NCBI RefSeq assembly: GCF_900172225.1
Contig: NZ_FWFO01000002.1
Location: forward strand, 248,001-312,000
DNA length: 64,000 bases
Direction: 5' to 3'
Source of the DNA: Falsiruegeria litorea R37
GTDB lineage: Bacteria; Pseudomonadota; Alphaproteobacteria; Rhodobacterales; Rhodobacteraceae
Numbering within the stretch: position 1 is the first letter of the stretch; each line of letters opens with the position of its first letter. A program made the position numbers and the translations under genes. Under the pieces are notes generated by a model that ran no database searches, had not been told where the DNA came from, and worked only from the letters and a program-made list of their open reading frames with translations. Of this stretch, positions 1-8,717 are shown piece after piece.

Positions 1-1222
1 TTGCCACGCCGCTTTCCATTGCGGCTTTTGCAACTGACGAAGAAACAACGCCCACCAAACGCGGGTCAAAGGGCTTTGGAATCAGATAATCCGCGCCAAA
101 GGTCAGTTGTTCCCCCTTATAGGCGGCTGCGGCCTCGGCGCTGGTGGTGGCGCGGGCCAGCTCGGCGATGCCGTCGACACAGGCGATCTGCATTTCGTCG
201 TTGATCTCGGTCGCGCCCACATCCAGCGCGCCGCGGAAGATGAAGGGGAAGCAAAGGACGTTGTTGACTTGATTGGGAAAATCGCTGCGACCGGTGGCGA
301 TGATTGCGTCGGGGGCAACGTCGCGTGCAGCATCCGGCAGGATCTCGGGCGTTGGGTTGGCCAGGGCAAAGATGATCGGCCGCTTCGCCATCTTCTTGAC
401 CATCTCAGGCTTGAGGACATTGGGGCCAGACAGCCCAAGGAACAGATCGGCCCCGTCAATCACATCATCCAGCGTGCGCAGGTCCGAGGCTTGCGCAAAA
501 GCCGCCTTGTGCGGGTTCATGTCTTCGGCTCGACCCTCATAGACCAGCCCATGGATGTCGCACAGCCAGACGTTTTCGCGTTTCACGCCGAGTTTCAGCA
601 GCATGTTGAGGCAGGCGATGCCAGCGGCACCGCCCCCGGTCGAAACGATCTTGATGTCCTCGAACCGCTTACCCGCCACATGCAGCGCGTTCTTGGCTGC
701 TGCGCCAACAACGATCGCCGTGCCGTGCTGGTCATCGTGAAACACCGGGATGTTCATCCGCTCGCGGCAGATTTTTTCCACGATGAAGCAGTCGGGCGCC
801 TTGATGTCTTCGAGGTTGATGGCGCCAAAGGTTGGCCCAAGCGCGCAGACGATTTCAGCCAGCTTTTCGGGGTCGCTTTCGTCCACCTCGATGTCGAAGC
901 AGTCGATGTTGGCGAACTTCTTGAACAGGACGGCCTTGCCCTCCATCACGGGTTTTGAGGCCAGCGCGCCAATGTTGCCCAACCCCAGAACCGCCGTCCC
1001 GTTCGACACAACTGCCACCAGGTTTCCGCGCGCGGTGTAACGGGACGCCGTTGCCGGATCTTCCTTGATCTCGATACAGGCCTCGGCCACGCCCGGCGAA
1101 TAGGCGCGCGACAGGTCGCGACCATTGGCCATCGGTTTCGTTGCCTTGATTTCAAGCTTTCCGGGTTTGGGAAACTCGTGATAGTCCAGTGCGGCCTGCC
1201 GCTGGCTCTGGTTTTCGGACAT
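1..1222 (-). CDS. maeB: NADP-dependent malic enzyme, N-terminal part (3' end outside window)
   Basis: The minus-strand frame is open from an ATG at 1222 to the window edge, giving about 407 residues. It starts [18 protein letters not shown] and contains the malic enzyme signatures [29 protein letters not shown] and FHDDQHGTA, followed by a Rossmann region ([19 protein letters not shown]). Malic enzyme decarboxylates malate to pyruvate and supplies NADPH in the cytosol. Family members of this type are normally about 750 residues with a C-terminal phosphotransacetylase-like domain, which would lie beyond position 1. A strong GGAGGAG ribosome site sits 6-12 bases before the start. It is divergent from the cupin gene, with a palindrome between them. 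Confidence 0.93.
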   Translation of the reverse strand, partial: MSENQSQRQAALDYHEFPKPGKLEIKATKPMANGRDLSRAYSPGVAEACIEIKEDPATASRYTARGNLVAVVSNGTAVLGLGNIGALASKPVMEGKAVLFKKFANIDCFDIEVDESDPEKLAEIVCALGPTFGAINLEDIKAPDCFIVEKICRERMNIPVFHDDQHGTAIVVGAAAKNALHVAGKRFEDIKIVSTGGGAAGIACLNMLLKLGVKRENVWLCDIHGLVYEGRAEDMNPHKAAFAQASDLRTLDDVIDGADLFLGLSGPNVLKPEMVKKMAKRPIIFALANPTPEILPDAARDVAPDAIIATGRSDFPNQVNNVLCFPFIFRGALDVGATEINDEMQIACVDGIAELARATTSAEAAAAYKGEQLTFGADYLIPKPFDPRLVGVVSSSVAKAAMESGVA

Positions 1223-1244
1223 ATGAAACACTCCTCCGGAAATT

Positions 1245-1262
1245 TAGTTTAGCGTTAAACTA
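1245..1262. promoter_or_regulatory. Candidate operator palindrome between maeB and the cupin gene
   Basis: A perfect inverted repeat with 7-bp arms (TAGTTTA / TAAACTA) around GCGT lies 23 bases upstream of the maeB start and about 118 bases upstream of the cupin gene start. AT-rich palindromes of this kind in GC-rich DNA are typical operators of MarR, TetR or GntR type regulators. The regulator itself is not identifiable from the window. Confidence 0.5.
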
Positions 1263-1379
1263 TTTTTGACGTCGGGGAAACCCTGTCAGGCCGCAGGCAA
1301 GGCGGAAATCCTGTCGCAGGCGACTTCTTGCAAATCCGTCTACCCGGCGGCACTGTCCGCGCCAGAGGAGAGAGAGCCG

Positions 1380-2465
1380 ATGCCCGACACAATAGCCGAA
1401 ATGCGCTTGCCGACCAAAGAATTGCGCGATGACATTCCGTTTTTTACCAAAACCTTGGGGATGCGGATGGAGTCCATCTATCCTGCGGACGACCCGCGCA
1501 CAGCAGTGTTTTCTGGGCATGGGCTACGCCTGCGCGTGGAAAAGGACGCCACCGAAGCGCCCGGAACGATCCGAATCCTGACCGACGCGCCCGATGAGTT
1601 TGCAGGTGGTGATCGCCGTTTGGTCGCCCCCAACGGCACAGTGATCGAGATCGAAGACCGCAACCCACCGATGGTGATGCCGGAAACGGTGCACTCTTTT
1701 GTTGTGCGCCGCCTCAAGGATCAGGCGCCCTGGATCATCGGGCGCGCAGGCATGCATTATCGTGATCTGGTGCCGGATCGTTTGGGTGGCTCGATCATCG
1801 CCAGCCACATCCGCATACCTGATGGCGGGCCGGTGCCGGACATGGTGCATTTCCACAAGGTGGGCTTTCAACTGATCTTTTGCATCCACGGCTGGGTTGA
1901 TGTCGTTTACGAGGATCAGGGCGACAAGATGCGCCTGACTGCCGGGGATTGCTTCATTCAGCCGCCCGAGATTCGCCATCGCGTGCTCGAAGCGAGCGAC
2001 AATGTGCAAGTCATCGAGATTGGCGTTCCGGCCGAGCATGTGACCGAGATCGATCACGAGATGGAGCTGCCAACACCGCATTACCGCCCCGACCGCGAAT
2101 GGGATGGGCAGCGCTTTGTCTATAACCGGGCCGACGGCGCGGAATGGATGCCATTCCGCCTGCCGGGCTTCATTTGCAGGGACACGACGATTGCCGAAAA
2201 CACCAAGGGCGTGGCGGGTGTGCAGGTCGTGCGCCGGGGCGAGGGCGCGCCGCAATGGGCCAGCCATGATACGGACATCCACTTTACCTTTGTGATGAAC
2301 GGCACTCTGACGCTCGAGGGGGAGGGCCGCGATCCCTTTGCTCTGGAGCAAGGTGACGCCTTTGTCATCCCGCCCGGCATGAACACCCGCCTGTCCGACC
2401 CCAGCGATGATGTCGAGCTGCTCGAAGTGACCTTGCCCGGCACGTTCAAGACAACACTGTCCTGA
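1380..2465 (+). CDS. Cupin domain protein (bicupin) with a VOC-like N-terminal segment
   Basis: The 361-residue product starts MPDTIAEMRL at 1380, directly after a GAGGAGAGAGAG ribosome site. Residues 1-60 resemble a glyoxalase/VOC half module (ELRDDIPFFTKTLGMRMES). A cupin domain follows, with an HxH (VHFHKVGFQ) and a later His (QPPEIRHRV), and then a second cupin-like domain near the C-terminus (HFTFVMNGTLTLEGEG, VIPPGMNT) that has lost the metal His set. The fold suggests a metal-dependent dioxygenase, isomerase or small-molecule-binding protein. The substrate cannot be told from sequence. The gene stands alone, divergent from malic enzyme. Confidence 0.8.
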   Translation: MPDTIAEMRLPTKELRDDIPFFTKTLGMRMESIYPADDPRTAVFSGHGLRLRVEKDATEAPGTIRILTDAPDEFAGGDRRLVAPNGTVIEIEDRNPPMVMPETVHSFVVRRLKDQAPWIIGRAGMHYRDLVPDRLGGSIIASHIRIPDGGPVPDMVHFHKVGFQLIFCIHGWVDVVYEDQGDKMRLTAGDCFIQPPEIRHRVLEASDNVQVIEIGVPAEHVTEIDHEMELPTPHYRPDREWDGQRFVYNRADGAEWMPFRLPGFICRDTTIAENTKGVAGVQVVRRGEGAPQWASHDTDIHFTFVMNGTLTLEGEGRDPFALEQGDAFVIPPGMNTRLSDPSDDVELLEVTLPGTFKTTLS

Positions 2466-2467
2466 CC

Positions 2468-2528
2468 CCTTCTTCTTGCTAAAAATATCCCAGGGGAGGG
2501 CCCGCAGGGACCGGGGGCAGAGCCCCCG
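2468..2528. repeat. Intergenic hairpin element after the cupin gene
   Basis: The gap between the cupin gene and cdd holds a T-rich motif (TTCTTCTTGCTAAAAATATC) followed by a GC hairpin CGGGGGC-AGA-GCCCCCG at 2512-2528. No T-run follows the hairpin, so a classical terminator is doubtful. The T-rich motif resembles those at 16658-16670 and 16820-16841. Confidence 0.45.
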
Positions 2529-2641
2529 CCGCCATTGGTGAAAGTCTAAAAACCTTCCCCCGAGTGACCTCTTCACCTCTGCGGTCAATTCGGATTATGG
2601 TGGCGTACTCTGACCAATTGATCAAAATTTGGGGAATCGCC

Positions 2642-3034
2642 ATGAGCTTGAAGGATGCTGCAGAACAGGTGCGCGAAAAGGCCTATGCGCCTTATTCAAG
2701 GTTCAAGGTGGGCGCAGCAATTCTAGGACAGAACGGCCAGATCTATTCGGGTTGCAACGTCGAAAACGTGGCCTATCCCGAAGGCACCTGCGCCGAGGCA
2801 GGCGCAATTGCGGCCATGGTCGCTGCAGGCGAAACGCGCCTGACCGAAGTTTATGTGGTCGCGGATAGCCCGTTCCCGGTGCCGCCCTGTGGTGGCTGCC
2901 GTCAGAAGCTGTCCGAGTTTGGGTCGCCGGATGTTGTGGTGACCATGGCTTCTCAGGACGGCTTCGAAAAGTCCATGACGATCGGAGAGCTCTTGCCCGG
3001 TGCCTTTGGAACCGAGCACATGGAGGGCAACTGA
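2642..3034 (+). CDS. cdd: Cytidine deaminase
   Basis: The 130-residue enzyme deaminates cytidine and deoxycytidine to uridine and deoxyuridine in nucleoside salvage. The zinc-site motifs are complete: TCAEAGA (Cys50, catalytic Glu52) and PPCGGCRQ (Cys83, Cys86), and CNVEN contacts the nucleoside. The length fits the short homotetrameric form. It is the first gene of the five-gene salvage operon cdd-deoA-deoB-add-upp, and deoA begins four bases after its stop. The start MSLKDAAEQV was chosen over upstream in-frame starts because it matches the usual family N-terminus. Confidence 0.95.
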   Translation: MSLKDAAEQVREKAYAPYSRFKVGAAILGQNGQIYSGCNVENVAYPEGTCAEAGAIAAMVAAGETRLTEVYVVADSPFPVPPCGGCRQKLSEFGSPDVVVTMASQDGFEKSMTIGELLPGAFGTEHMEGN

Positions 3035-3038
3035 CTTG

Positions 3039-4346
3039 ATGGACGCCCGCTCGATCATTGCGAAACTGCGTCGCCACGATGTGCCTGATGCGGCGGAACT
3101 CAGGTGGTTTGCCCAAGGTTTGGCGGACGGCGGTGTCAGCGATGCGCAGGCCGGGGCTTTTGCCATGGCCGTCTGCATGGGCGCGCTTGGGGCTGACGGA
3201 CGCGCGGCGCTGACGCTTGCGATGCGCGACAGTGGCGATGTGCTGAGCTGGGATCTGGACGGACCGGTGATCGACAAGCATTCGACCGGCGGGGTGGGCG
3301 ATTGCGTCTCGCTGATGCTGGCGCCCGCGCTGGCGGAATGTGGGACCTTTGTGCCGATGATCTCGGGGCGTGGTTTGGGCCACACCGGCGGTACCCTCGA
3401 CAAGATGGAGGCGATCCCCGGCGTCACCACGCAAGTGGGACAAGACAGGCTGGCCGACATCGTGGGCGATGTGGGCGCCGCCATCGTCGGCGCCACGGCG
3501 CAGATCGCGCCGGCGGATAAGCGGCTTTATGCGATCCGCGACGTAACTGCGACTGTGGAAAGCCTCGATCTGATCACCGCCTCGATCCTGTCCAAGAAAC
3601 TTGCCGCCAGCCCCGATGCGCTGGTGTTGGACGTCAAGGTGGGCAGCGGTGCTTTCATGAAAACGCCCGACGAGGCGCGGGCGCTGGCCACGGCACTTGC
3701 CGACACCGCCAATGCGGCTGGATGCCGGACCTCTGCCGTGATCACCGACATGAACCAACCGCTGGCACGTTCCCTGGGCAACGCGCTCGAGGTGGCCGAG
3801 ATCATGCGTGCGCTGACCAGCGGCGAGGTGAGCCTGCTGTCCGAGCTTTCGTCGGCCTTGGGCGGCGTTCTGCTGAAGGATGCAGGTTTGGCTGCAACAG
3901 TTGAAGAAGGCACCGCCAAGATCGCCGAAATCATCCGCGACGGGCGCGCAGCCGATCGGTTCGGACGCATGATCGCCAGCGTTGGCGGCCCGGTGCAATT
4001 CGTCGAAAACTGGGCGCGTTTCCTGCCTGAGGCGAATGTGATCCAAGAGGTCACGGCCCGCGAAACCGGCTATGTTGCGGCCATCGATGGCGAGGCCCTG
4101 GGGCTGGCGGTTGTGGCTTTGGGCGGCGGACGGCAAGTCGAAAGTGACGAGATTGATCCAGCGGTTGGCCTGTCCGCCGTCGTGCGTCTGGGGGTCAAGG
4201 TCGGCAAGGGCGAGCCCTTGGCTGTGATCCACGCCAGCCGCGAGGATGCGGCGCGTCAGGCCGAGACCGCGCTGCGCCAGGCCATCACCCTCAGCGACAC
4301 GGCCCCTGATGTGCCGCCCCTGATCCATGAAAGGATCGGTGCATGA
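3039..4346 (+). CDS. deoA: Thymidine phosphorylase
   Basis: The 435-residue enzyme cleaves thymidine (and deoxyuridine) with phosphate to the free base and deoxyribose 1-phosphate. The pyrimidine phosphorylase signature DKHSTGGVGD lies at residues 79-88, and SGRGLGHTGGTLDKMEAIPG follows. The size is close to Escherichia coli DeoA (440 residues). The stop overlaps the deoB start by four bases (ATGA), which indicates translational coupling. It supplies the pentose 1-phosphate used by the next gene product. Confidence 0.93.
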   Translation: MDARSIIAKLRRHDVPDAAELRWFAQGLADGGVSDAQAGAFAMAVCMGALGADGRAALTLAMRDSGDVLSWDLDGPVIDKHSTGGVGDCVSLMLAPALAECGTFVPMISGRGLGHTGGTLDKMEAIPGVTTQVGQDRLADIVGDVGAAIVGATAQIAPADKRLYAIRDVTATVESLDLITASILSKKLAASPDALVLDVKVGSGAFMKTPDEARALATALADTANAAGCRTSAVITDMNQPLARSLGNALEVAEIMRALTSGEVSLLSELSSALGGVLLKDAGLAATVEEGTAKIAEIIRDGRAADRFGRMIASVGGPVQFVENWARFLPEANVIQEVTARETGYVAAIDGEALGLAVVALGGGRQVESDEIDPAVGLSAVVRLGVKVGKGEPLAVIHASREDAARQAETALRQAITLSDTAPDVPPLIHERIGA

Positions 4347-5554
4347 CACGGGCCTTTCTTGTGGTGATGGATTCGGTGGGCATCGGCGGCGCGCCGGATG
4401 CTGATCGGTTCTTTAACGGCGATGTGCCGGACACGGGTGCAAATACAGTTGCGCATATCGCGCAGGCTTGCGCCGCAGGGCAGGCGGAAAAGGGGCGCAG
4501 CGGGCCGTTGCACCTGCCCAATCTTGATCGATTGGGATTGAGCGCGGCGACCCAAATGGCATCAGGTGACAACACTCCTGGGTTAGACGGAATTCCACAC
4601 GGCCTTTGGGGCTGTGCCCGCGAACACAGCCTGGGCAAAGACACGCCGTCTGGCCACTGGGAACTGGCAGGTCTGCCTGTGCCCTGGGACTGGCACTATT
4701 TCCCCGACACGCAGCCTGCGTTTCCCGCCGAAATCTCGCACGCTGCGGCGCAAGCCGCCGGAACCGGTGGCATCCTGGGCGACTGTCACGCCAGCGGCAC
4801 GGTCATCATCGACCAGCATGGCGCGGAACACATGCGCAGCGGCTGGCCGATCTGCTACACCTCGGCCGACAGCGTCTTTCAGATCGCCGCGCATGAGGAA
4901 ACATTCGGTCTCGACCGCCTGCTCCAGCTTTGCGCTGATGTGGCCCCGCTGCTGCATGAAATGAAAGTGGGCCGTGTCATCGCGCGGCCCTTTGTCGGCA
5001 CGCCTGAGAAGGGTTTCACCCGCACCACCAACCGCAAGGATTATGCCATCGCACCACCTGCGCCCGTCCTGACCAATTGGGTTCAGGATGCGGGGCGCAA
5101 GGTTCACGCCATTGGCAAGATAGGCGATATCTTCACCATGCAGGGCATCGACACTCTGACCAAAGGCTCGGATGCCGAGCTGATGCAGGCTCTGACAGAC
5201 AAAATCGAGACCGCCGAAGATGGCAGCCTCACGTTTGCCAATTTCGTCGAGTTCGACAGCCTCTATGGTCACCGCCGCGATATCAGCGGATATGCCCGCG
5301 CGTTGGAATGGTTTGATGCACAGATCGGGGCACTCCTGCCAAAACTGCGCGACGGTGACATGCTGGTGCTGACCGCGGATCACGGCAATGACCCCAGCTG
5401 GACTGGCACCGATCACACACGCGAACAAGTGCCGGTGCTGATCGCCGGGCTTGGCAGTGGCCGCATTGGGCAAATCAACTTTGCCGACGTTGCCGCCAGC
5501 ATTGCCCACCACCTCAATATCCCGGCGCAAGGACCGGGGCGGAGTTTCCTATGA
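4343..5554 (+). CDS. deoB: Phosphopentomutase
   Basis: The 403-residue protein belongs to the alkaline phosphatase superfamily and interconverts (deoxy)ribose 1-phosphate and 5-phosphate. The N-terminal metal motif FLVVMDSVGIGGAPDA, the DTGANT segment and the C-terminal metal site LTADHGNDPSWTGTDHTRE are all present. It overlaps deoA and add by four bases each. Its product feeds nucleoside-derived sugars into central metabolism. Confidence 0.95.
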   Translation: MTRAFLVVMDSVGIGGAPDADRFFNGDVPDTGANTVAHIAQACAAGQAEKGRSGPLHLPNLDRLGLSAATQMASGDNTPGLDGIPHGLWGCAREHSLGKDTPSGHWELAGLPVPWDWHYFPDTQPAFPAEISHAAAQAAGTGGILGDCHASGTVIIDQHGAEHMRSGWPICYTSADSVFQIAAHEETFGLDRLLQLCADVAPLLHEMKVGRVIARPFVGTPEKGFTRTTNRKDYAIAPPAPVLTNWVQDAGRKVHAIGKIGDIFTMQGIDTLTKGSDAELMQALTDKIETAEDGSLTFANFVEFDSLYGHRRDISGYARALEWFDAQIGALLPKLRDGDMLVLTADHGNDPSWTGTDHTREQVPVLIAGLGSGRIGQINFADVAASIAHHLNIPAQGPGRSFL

Positions 5555-6537
5555 CGGTCGCTGACCTGCCCAAGATCGAACTGCATCTGCACCACGAAGG
5601 GGCCGCGCCGCCCGCCTTCATCCGGCAGCTTGCACATGAAAAGAAGATGGACCTGAGCGGCATCTTCAAGCCGGACGGCTCTTATGATTTTCGCGATTTC
5701 GCTCATTTCCTGAGCGTCTATGAAGCGGCCAGTGAGGTGCTGACCGGACCCGAAGAGTTCCGCCGCCTGACACTGGCCATTTTGGAAGAGAGCGCCGCAA
5801 ACGGTGTGGTCTATTCGGAAACCTTCCTAAGCCCCGATTTCTGCGGCGGCGGCGATGTGGCCGCCTGGCGCGACTATCTGGCAGCCATTCAGGACGCGGC
5901 GAATGAGGCTGAGGCCAAACTGGGCATCACCCTGCGCGGCGTCGTCACATGCGTGCGCCATTTCGGATCGGAAAAGGCCAAAGCCTCGGCCATTTGCGCG
6001 GCCGAAACAGCGGGTGACTGGATCGTGGGCTTTGGCATGGGCGGCAACGAAGGCGTGGGCCGTCAGGGCGATTTCGCCTGGAGCTTTGACTGTGCCCGCG
6101 AGGCCGGGCTGCGCCTGACCACCCACGCGGGCGAGTTTGGCGGGCCCGAAAGCGTGCGGGACGCGGTGCGCGATCTGCAGGTTGAACGCGTGGGCCACGG
6201 CGTGCGCGCCATCGAAAGCGCCGATCTGGTGCACGAGCTGCAAGATCGCGGCACGGTGCTCGAGGTTTGCCCGGGGTCGAACGTGGTTCTGGGGCTGTAT
6301 CCCAATTTCGCGGCGCACCCGATTGCGCGCCTGCGCGACGCCGGTGTCAAAGTGACCGTCTCAACCGATGACCCGCCCTTTTTCCACACGACGATGCGCC
6401 GCGAATATGAGATGCTGGCGCAGGCCTTTGACTGGAGCGAACAGGATTTCGCCGACCTCAACGCCACGGCGCTTGAGGCGGCATTCTGCGATGAAGACAC
6501 CCGCGCGCGGGTCAAGAAACGATTGGAGATGACATGA
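5551..6537 (+). CDS. add: Adenosine deaminase family protein (adenosine or adenine deaminase)
   Basis: The 328-residue TIM-barrel metallohydrolase keeps all the zinc and catalytic residues of the family: H12/H14 in ELHLHHEG, H192 and E195 in THAGE, H216 in VGHG, and D273/D274 in TDDPP. The operon context (nucleoside salvage) supports adenosine deaminase. However, the residue after the HxH motif that is Asp in classical adenosine deaminases (HxHLDG) is Glu16 here. Glu at this position is also seen in adenine and aminodeoxyfutalosine deaminases, so the substrate is less certain than the fold. Starts and stops overlap both neighbours by four bases. Confidence 0.85.
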   Translation: MTVADLPKIELHLHHEGAAPPAFIRQLAHEKKMDLSGIFKPDGSYDFRDFAHFLSVYEAASEVLTGPEEFRRLTLAILEESAANGVVYSETFLSPDFCGGGDVAAWRDYLAAIQDAANEAEAKLGITLRGVVTCVRHFGSEKAKASAICAAETAGDWIVGFGMGGNEGVGRQGDFAWSFDCAREAGLRLTTHAGEFGGPESVRDAVRDLQVERVGHGVRAIESADLVHELQDRGTVLEVCPGSNVVLGLYPNFAAHPIARLRDAGVKVTVSTDDPPFFHTTMRREYEMLAQAFDWSEQDFADLNATALEAAFCDEDTRARVKKRLEMT

Positions 6538-7166
6538 GCGACCACCTGACCGTTGTCGATCACCCGTTGGTGCAGCACAAACTCACGCTGATGCGGGACA
6601 AGGGCACCTCGACCGCTGTGTTCCGGCAGCTGTTGCGCGAGATCACACAGCTTCTGGCCTATGAGATCACGCGCGAGATGCCGCTGACCACTCGGTCCAT
6701 CGAAACACCGATGGAAGAGATGGACGCGCCTATTCTGGCGGGCAAGAAGATGGCGTTGGTGTCGATCCTGCGCGCGGGCAACGGCATGCTTGATGGTGTG
6801 CTGGAACTGGTGCCCTCGGCGCGTGTTGGCTTTGTTGGCCTCTACCGGGACGAAGAGACGCTCAAGCCGGTGCAGTATTATTTCAAGGCCCCTGAAGGTC
6901 TGAAAGATCGCCTTGTGATTGCAGTGGACCCGATGCTCGCCACCGGCAACAGCTCGGCAGCGGCGATTGATCTGCTCAAGGATGCAGGTGCCACCGACAT
7001 CCGTTTCCTGTGCCTGCTCGCCGCCCCCGAAGGGGTCGCCCGAATGAAGGAAGCGCACCCCGATGTGCCCATCGTCACCGCCTCGCTCGATCGTGAACTG
7101 AACGAAAAAGGTTATATCATGCCGGGACTTGGCGACGCCGGCGACCGGATGTTCGGGACGAAATAA
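6534..7166 (+). CDS. upp: Uracil phosphoribosyltransferase
   Basis: The 210-residue enzyme converts uracil and PRPP to UMP. The PRPP-binding loop [11 protein letters not shown] and the C-terminal uracil-site segment [17 protein letters not shown] are typical and complete. It is the last gene of the salvage operon and overlaps add by four bases. Together with Cdd and DeoA it recovers pyrimidine bases released from nucleosides. Confidence 0.95.
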   Translation: MSDHLTVVDHPLVQHKLTLMRDKGTSTAVFRQLLREITQLLAYEITREMPLTTRSIETPMEEMDAPILAGKKMALVSILRAGNGMLDGVLELVPSARVGFVGLYRDEETLKPVQYYFKAPEGLKDRLVIAVDPMLATGNSSAAAIDLLKDAGATDIRFLCLLAAPEGVARMKEAHPDVPIVTASLDRELNEKGYIMPGLGDAGDRMFGTK

Positions 7167-7170
7167 GGCG

Positions 7171-7208
7171 AATCAGAGGCAACTGAGTCCTTTACTCAAG
7201 AGCTGATT
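7171..7208 (+). terminator. Possible hairpin after the salvage operon
   Basis: Two nested complementary segments, AATCAG/CTGATT outside and TGAGT/ACTCA inside around a CCTTT loop, lie five bases after the upp stop. There is no T-run, so this may be a weak terminator or a 3'-end stabilising fold. It also sits just ahead of the SPOR gene. Confidence 0.35.
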
Positions 7209-7244
7209 TATAGCATCCTGCCTCCACATCTTGTGGGGGCAGTC

Positions 7245-8672
7245 ATGAGAATTACAAGAGTTATTGCAGTAACCATAATGGCCGCAACGGTCGGCTTAAC
7301 GAGTTTGAACGCCCAAACTCTGCGGAAATCGTCGCCTCCGGCGGAATTTCCACCTGCGTCCTACAAAGGCAAGCAATATGTTGACAGCCGCGGGTGTATC
7401 TACATCCGCGCGGGGATCGACGGCAATGTGACTTGGGTTCCGCGTGTTTCGCGCGACCGTCGCCAGGTCTGCGGTTACAAGCCTACGGCCGTAGCCGGAG
7501 CAACGGCGCGCCCAACTCAGGCACCAAAGCCCAAGCTGATCACCATCGAACCGACTGCCCCGACCGCTACTGCCACAGCGACGGCAACTGCTGCACCTAA
7601 GCCCAAGACGCAGACCAGAACACAAACCAAACCGAGCCCAGGGCCCGAACCAACGGTGGTATCAACCTCGAAACCGGCGGCTCCAGCCGCTCCGACTGTG
7701 CGCACCACCACGCGGAAACCTACGGTGCGGACCACGACGCGCACGACCACGGCGCGGCCAACCGTCACGACGCGTCCAGCCACAGCCGTTGCGCCCAAAC
7801 CTACGACGGCCACCACGACGGCGGCCCCCGTTGTTGCACCGCGTCGCACCGCTCCGGCAGCGAAAACGGGTGGTGGGTGCTCGAACGCATCGGCGTTCAG
7901 CCAGCAATTCATCAACAAGAACGGCGTACGCTGCGGACCGCAGACGGAATCTCCGATCACCTATGGATCGGGTCGCAAATCGTCGAGCTTGGACACAACG
8001 CCCACTGGCGCTGTTCCTGTGGCGCAGGTGTCCCTGAACACACGTGTCGCGCCGCGGCATGTTTATGACAACCGCCAGAACACCCAGAACGTCCAGGTGC
8101 CCAAGGGTTTTCGCCCGGTCTGGAAAGACGATCGTTTGAACCCGTTTCGTGCCGAACGTACCCTGCGTCCCGCCATCACCGTGAGCCGATTTGAACCACC
8201 AACCGGATTTCGTGCTGTCGAGCGTGAAGATGATCGTCTGAACCCCCATCGGGGCATGCGCACCGCTGAGGGGGACGCGCAGTCTGATGCGATTTGGCAG
8301 CGGACAATTCCCCGTACCCTGCGTCGTGTACCAACCGATGCGCAGATCGTCACGGTTCCCAAGAACAACACCACCTACACAAACCTGGCCAACCGACCGA
8401 ACCGCCTGACTTTCTCGACGCGCTCGGGTCCGACTGCACCGGTTGAGGCGCGGTACGTGCGGGTCGCAGCTTATCAGAACGATGCGGCCGCTCGTCAGGC
8501 AGCCAAGTCCCTTTCGGGAACCGGGCTGCCCATGAACGTGGGCACCGTGCGCCGTGGTTCGGGCACATACAAGGTGGTTTTGGTTGGCCCCTTCAGCTCG
8601 CAAGCACAGGCAACGTCGGCCCTGACACAGGTGCGCGGCGCCGGGTTTTCAGGTGCGCGTCTGACAAAGTGA
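7245..8672 (+). CDS. Exported SPOR-domain protein with Thr/Pro/Ala-rich linker and a duplicated motif
   Basis: The 475-residue protein begins with a signal peptide (MRITRVIAVTIMAATVGLTS). A short N-terminal segment follows (YVDSRGCIYIRAGIDGNVTW), then a very Thr/Ala/Pro/Lys-rich linker (roughly residues 85-205). The C-terminal 75 residues form a SPOR domain (ARYVRVAAYQNDAAARQAAK to the end), which in known proteins binds glycan chains lacking stem peptides at the division septum. Just before it, two copies of a motif GFR-x-V-x(3-4)-DDRLNP-x-R-x(3)-RT occur (around residues 286 and 324). A role at the cell envelope or division site is inferred. A GTG start 12 bases upstream is possible, but the ATG gives the better signal peptide. 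Confidence 0.8.
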   Translation: MRITRVIAVTIMAATVGLTSLNAQTLRKSSPPAEFPPASYKGKQYVDSRGCIYIRAGIDGNVTWVPRVSRDRRQVCGYKPTAVAGATARPTQAPKPKLITIEPTAPTATATATATAAPKPKTQTRTQTKPSPGPEPTVVSTSKPAAPAAPTVRTTTRKPTVRTTTRTTTARPTVTTRPATAVAPKPTTATTTAAPVVAPRRTAPAAKTGGGCSNASAFSQQFINKNGVRCGPQTESPITYGSGRKSSSLDTTPTGAVPVAQVSLNTRVAPRHVYDNRQNTQNVQVPKGFRPVWKDDRLNPFRAERTLRPAITVSRFEPPTGFRAVEREDDRLNPHRGMRTAEGDAQSDAIWQRTIPRTLRRVPTDAQIVTVPKNNTTYTNLANRPNRLTFSTRSGPTAPVEARYVRVAAYQNDAAARQAAKSLSGTGLPMNVGTVRRGSGTYKVVLVGPFSSQAQATSALTQVRGAGFSGARLTK

Positions 8673-8695
8673 TCATGGCAGGTCAGGGCAGTTAA

Positions 8696-8717
8696 TGCGG
8701 CGGGGCTACTCGCCGCA
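8696..8717. terminator. Hairpin in the convergent gap
   Basis: A perfect 7-bp stem TGCGGCG / CGCCGCA with an eight-base loop overlaps the 3' end of the minus-strand gene and lies 24 bases after the SPOR gene stop. It could end transcription from both sides, but no clear T-run follows. Confidence 0.4.
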
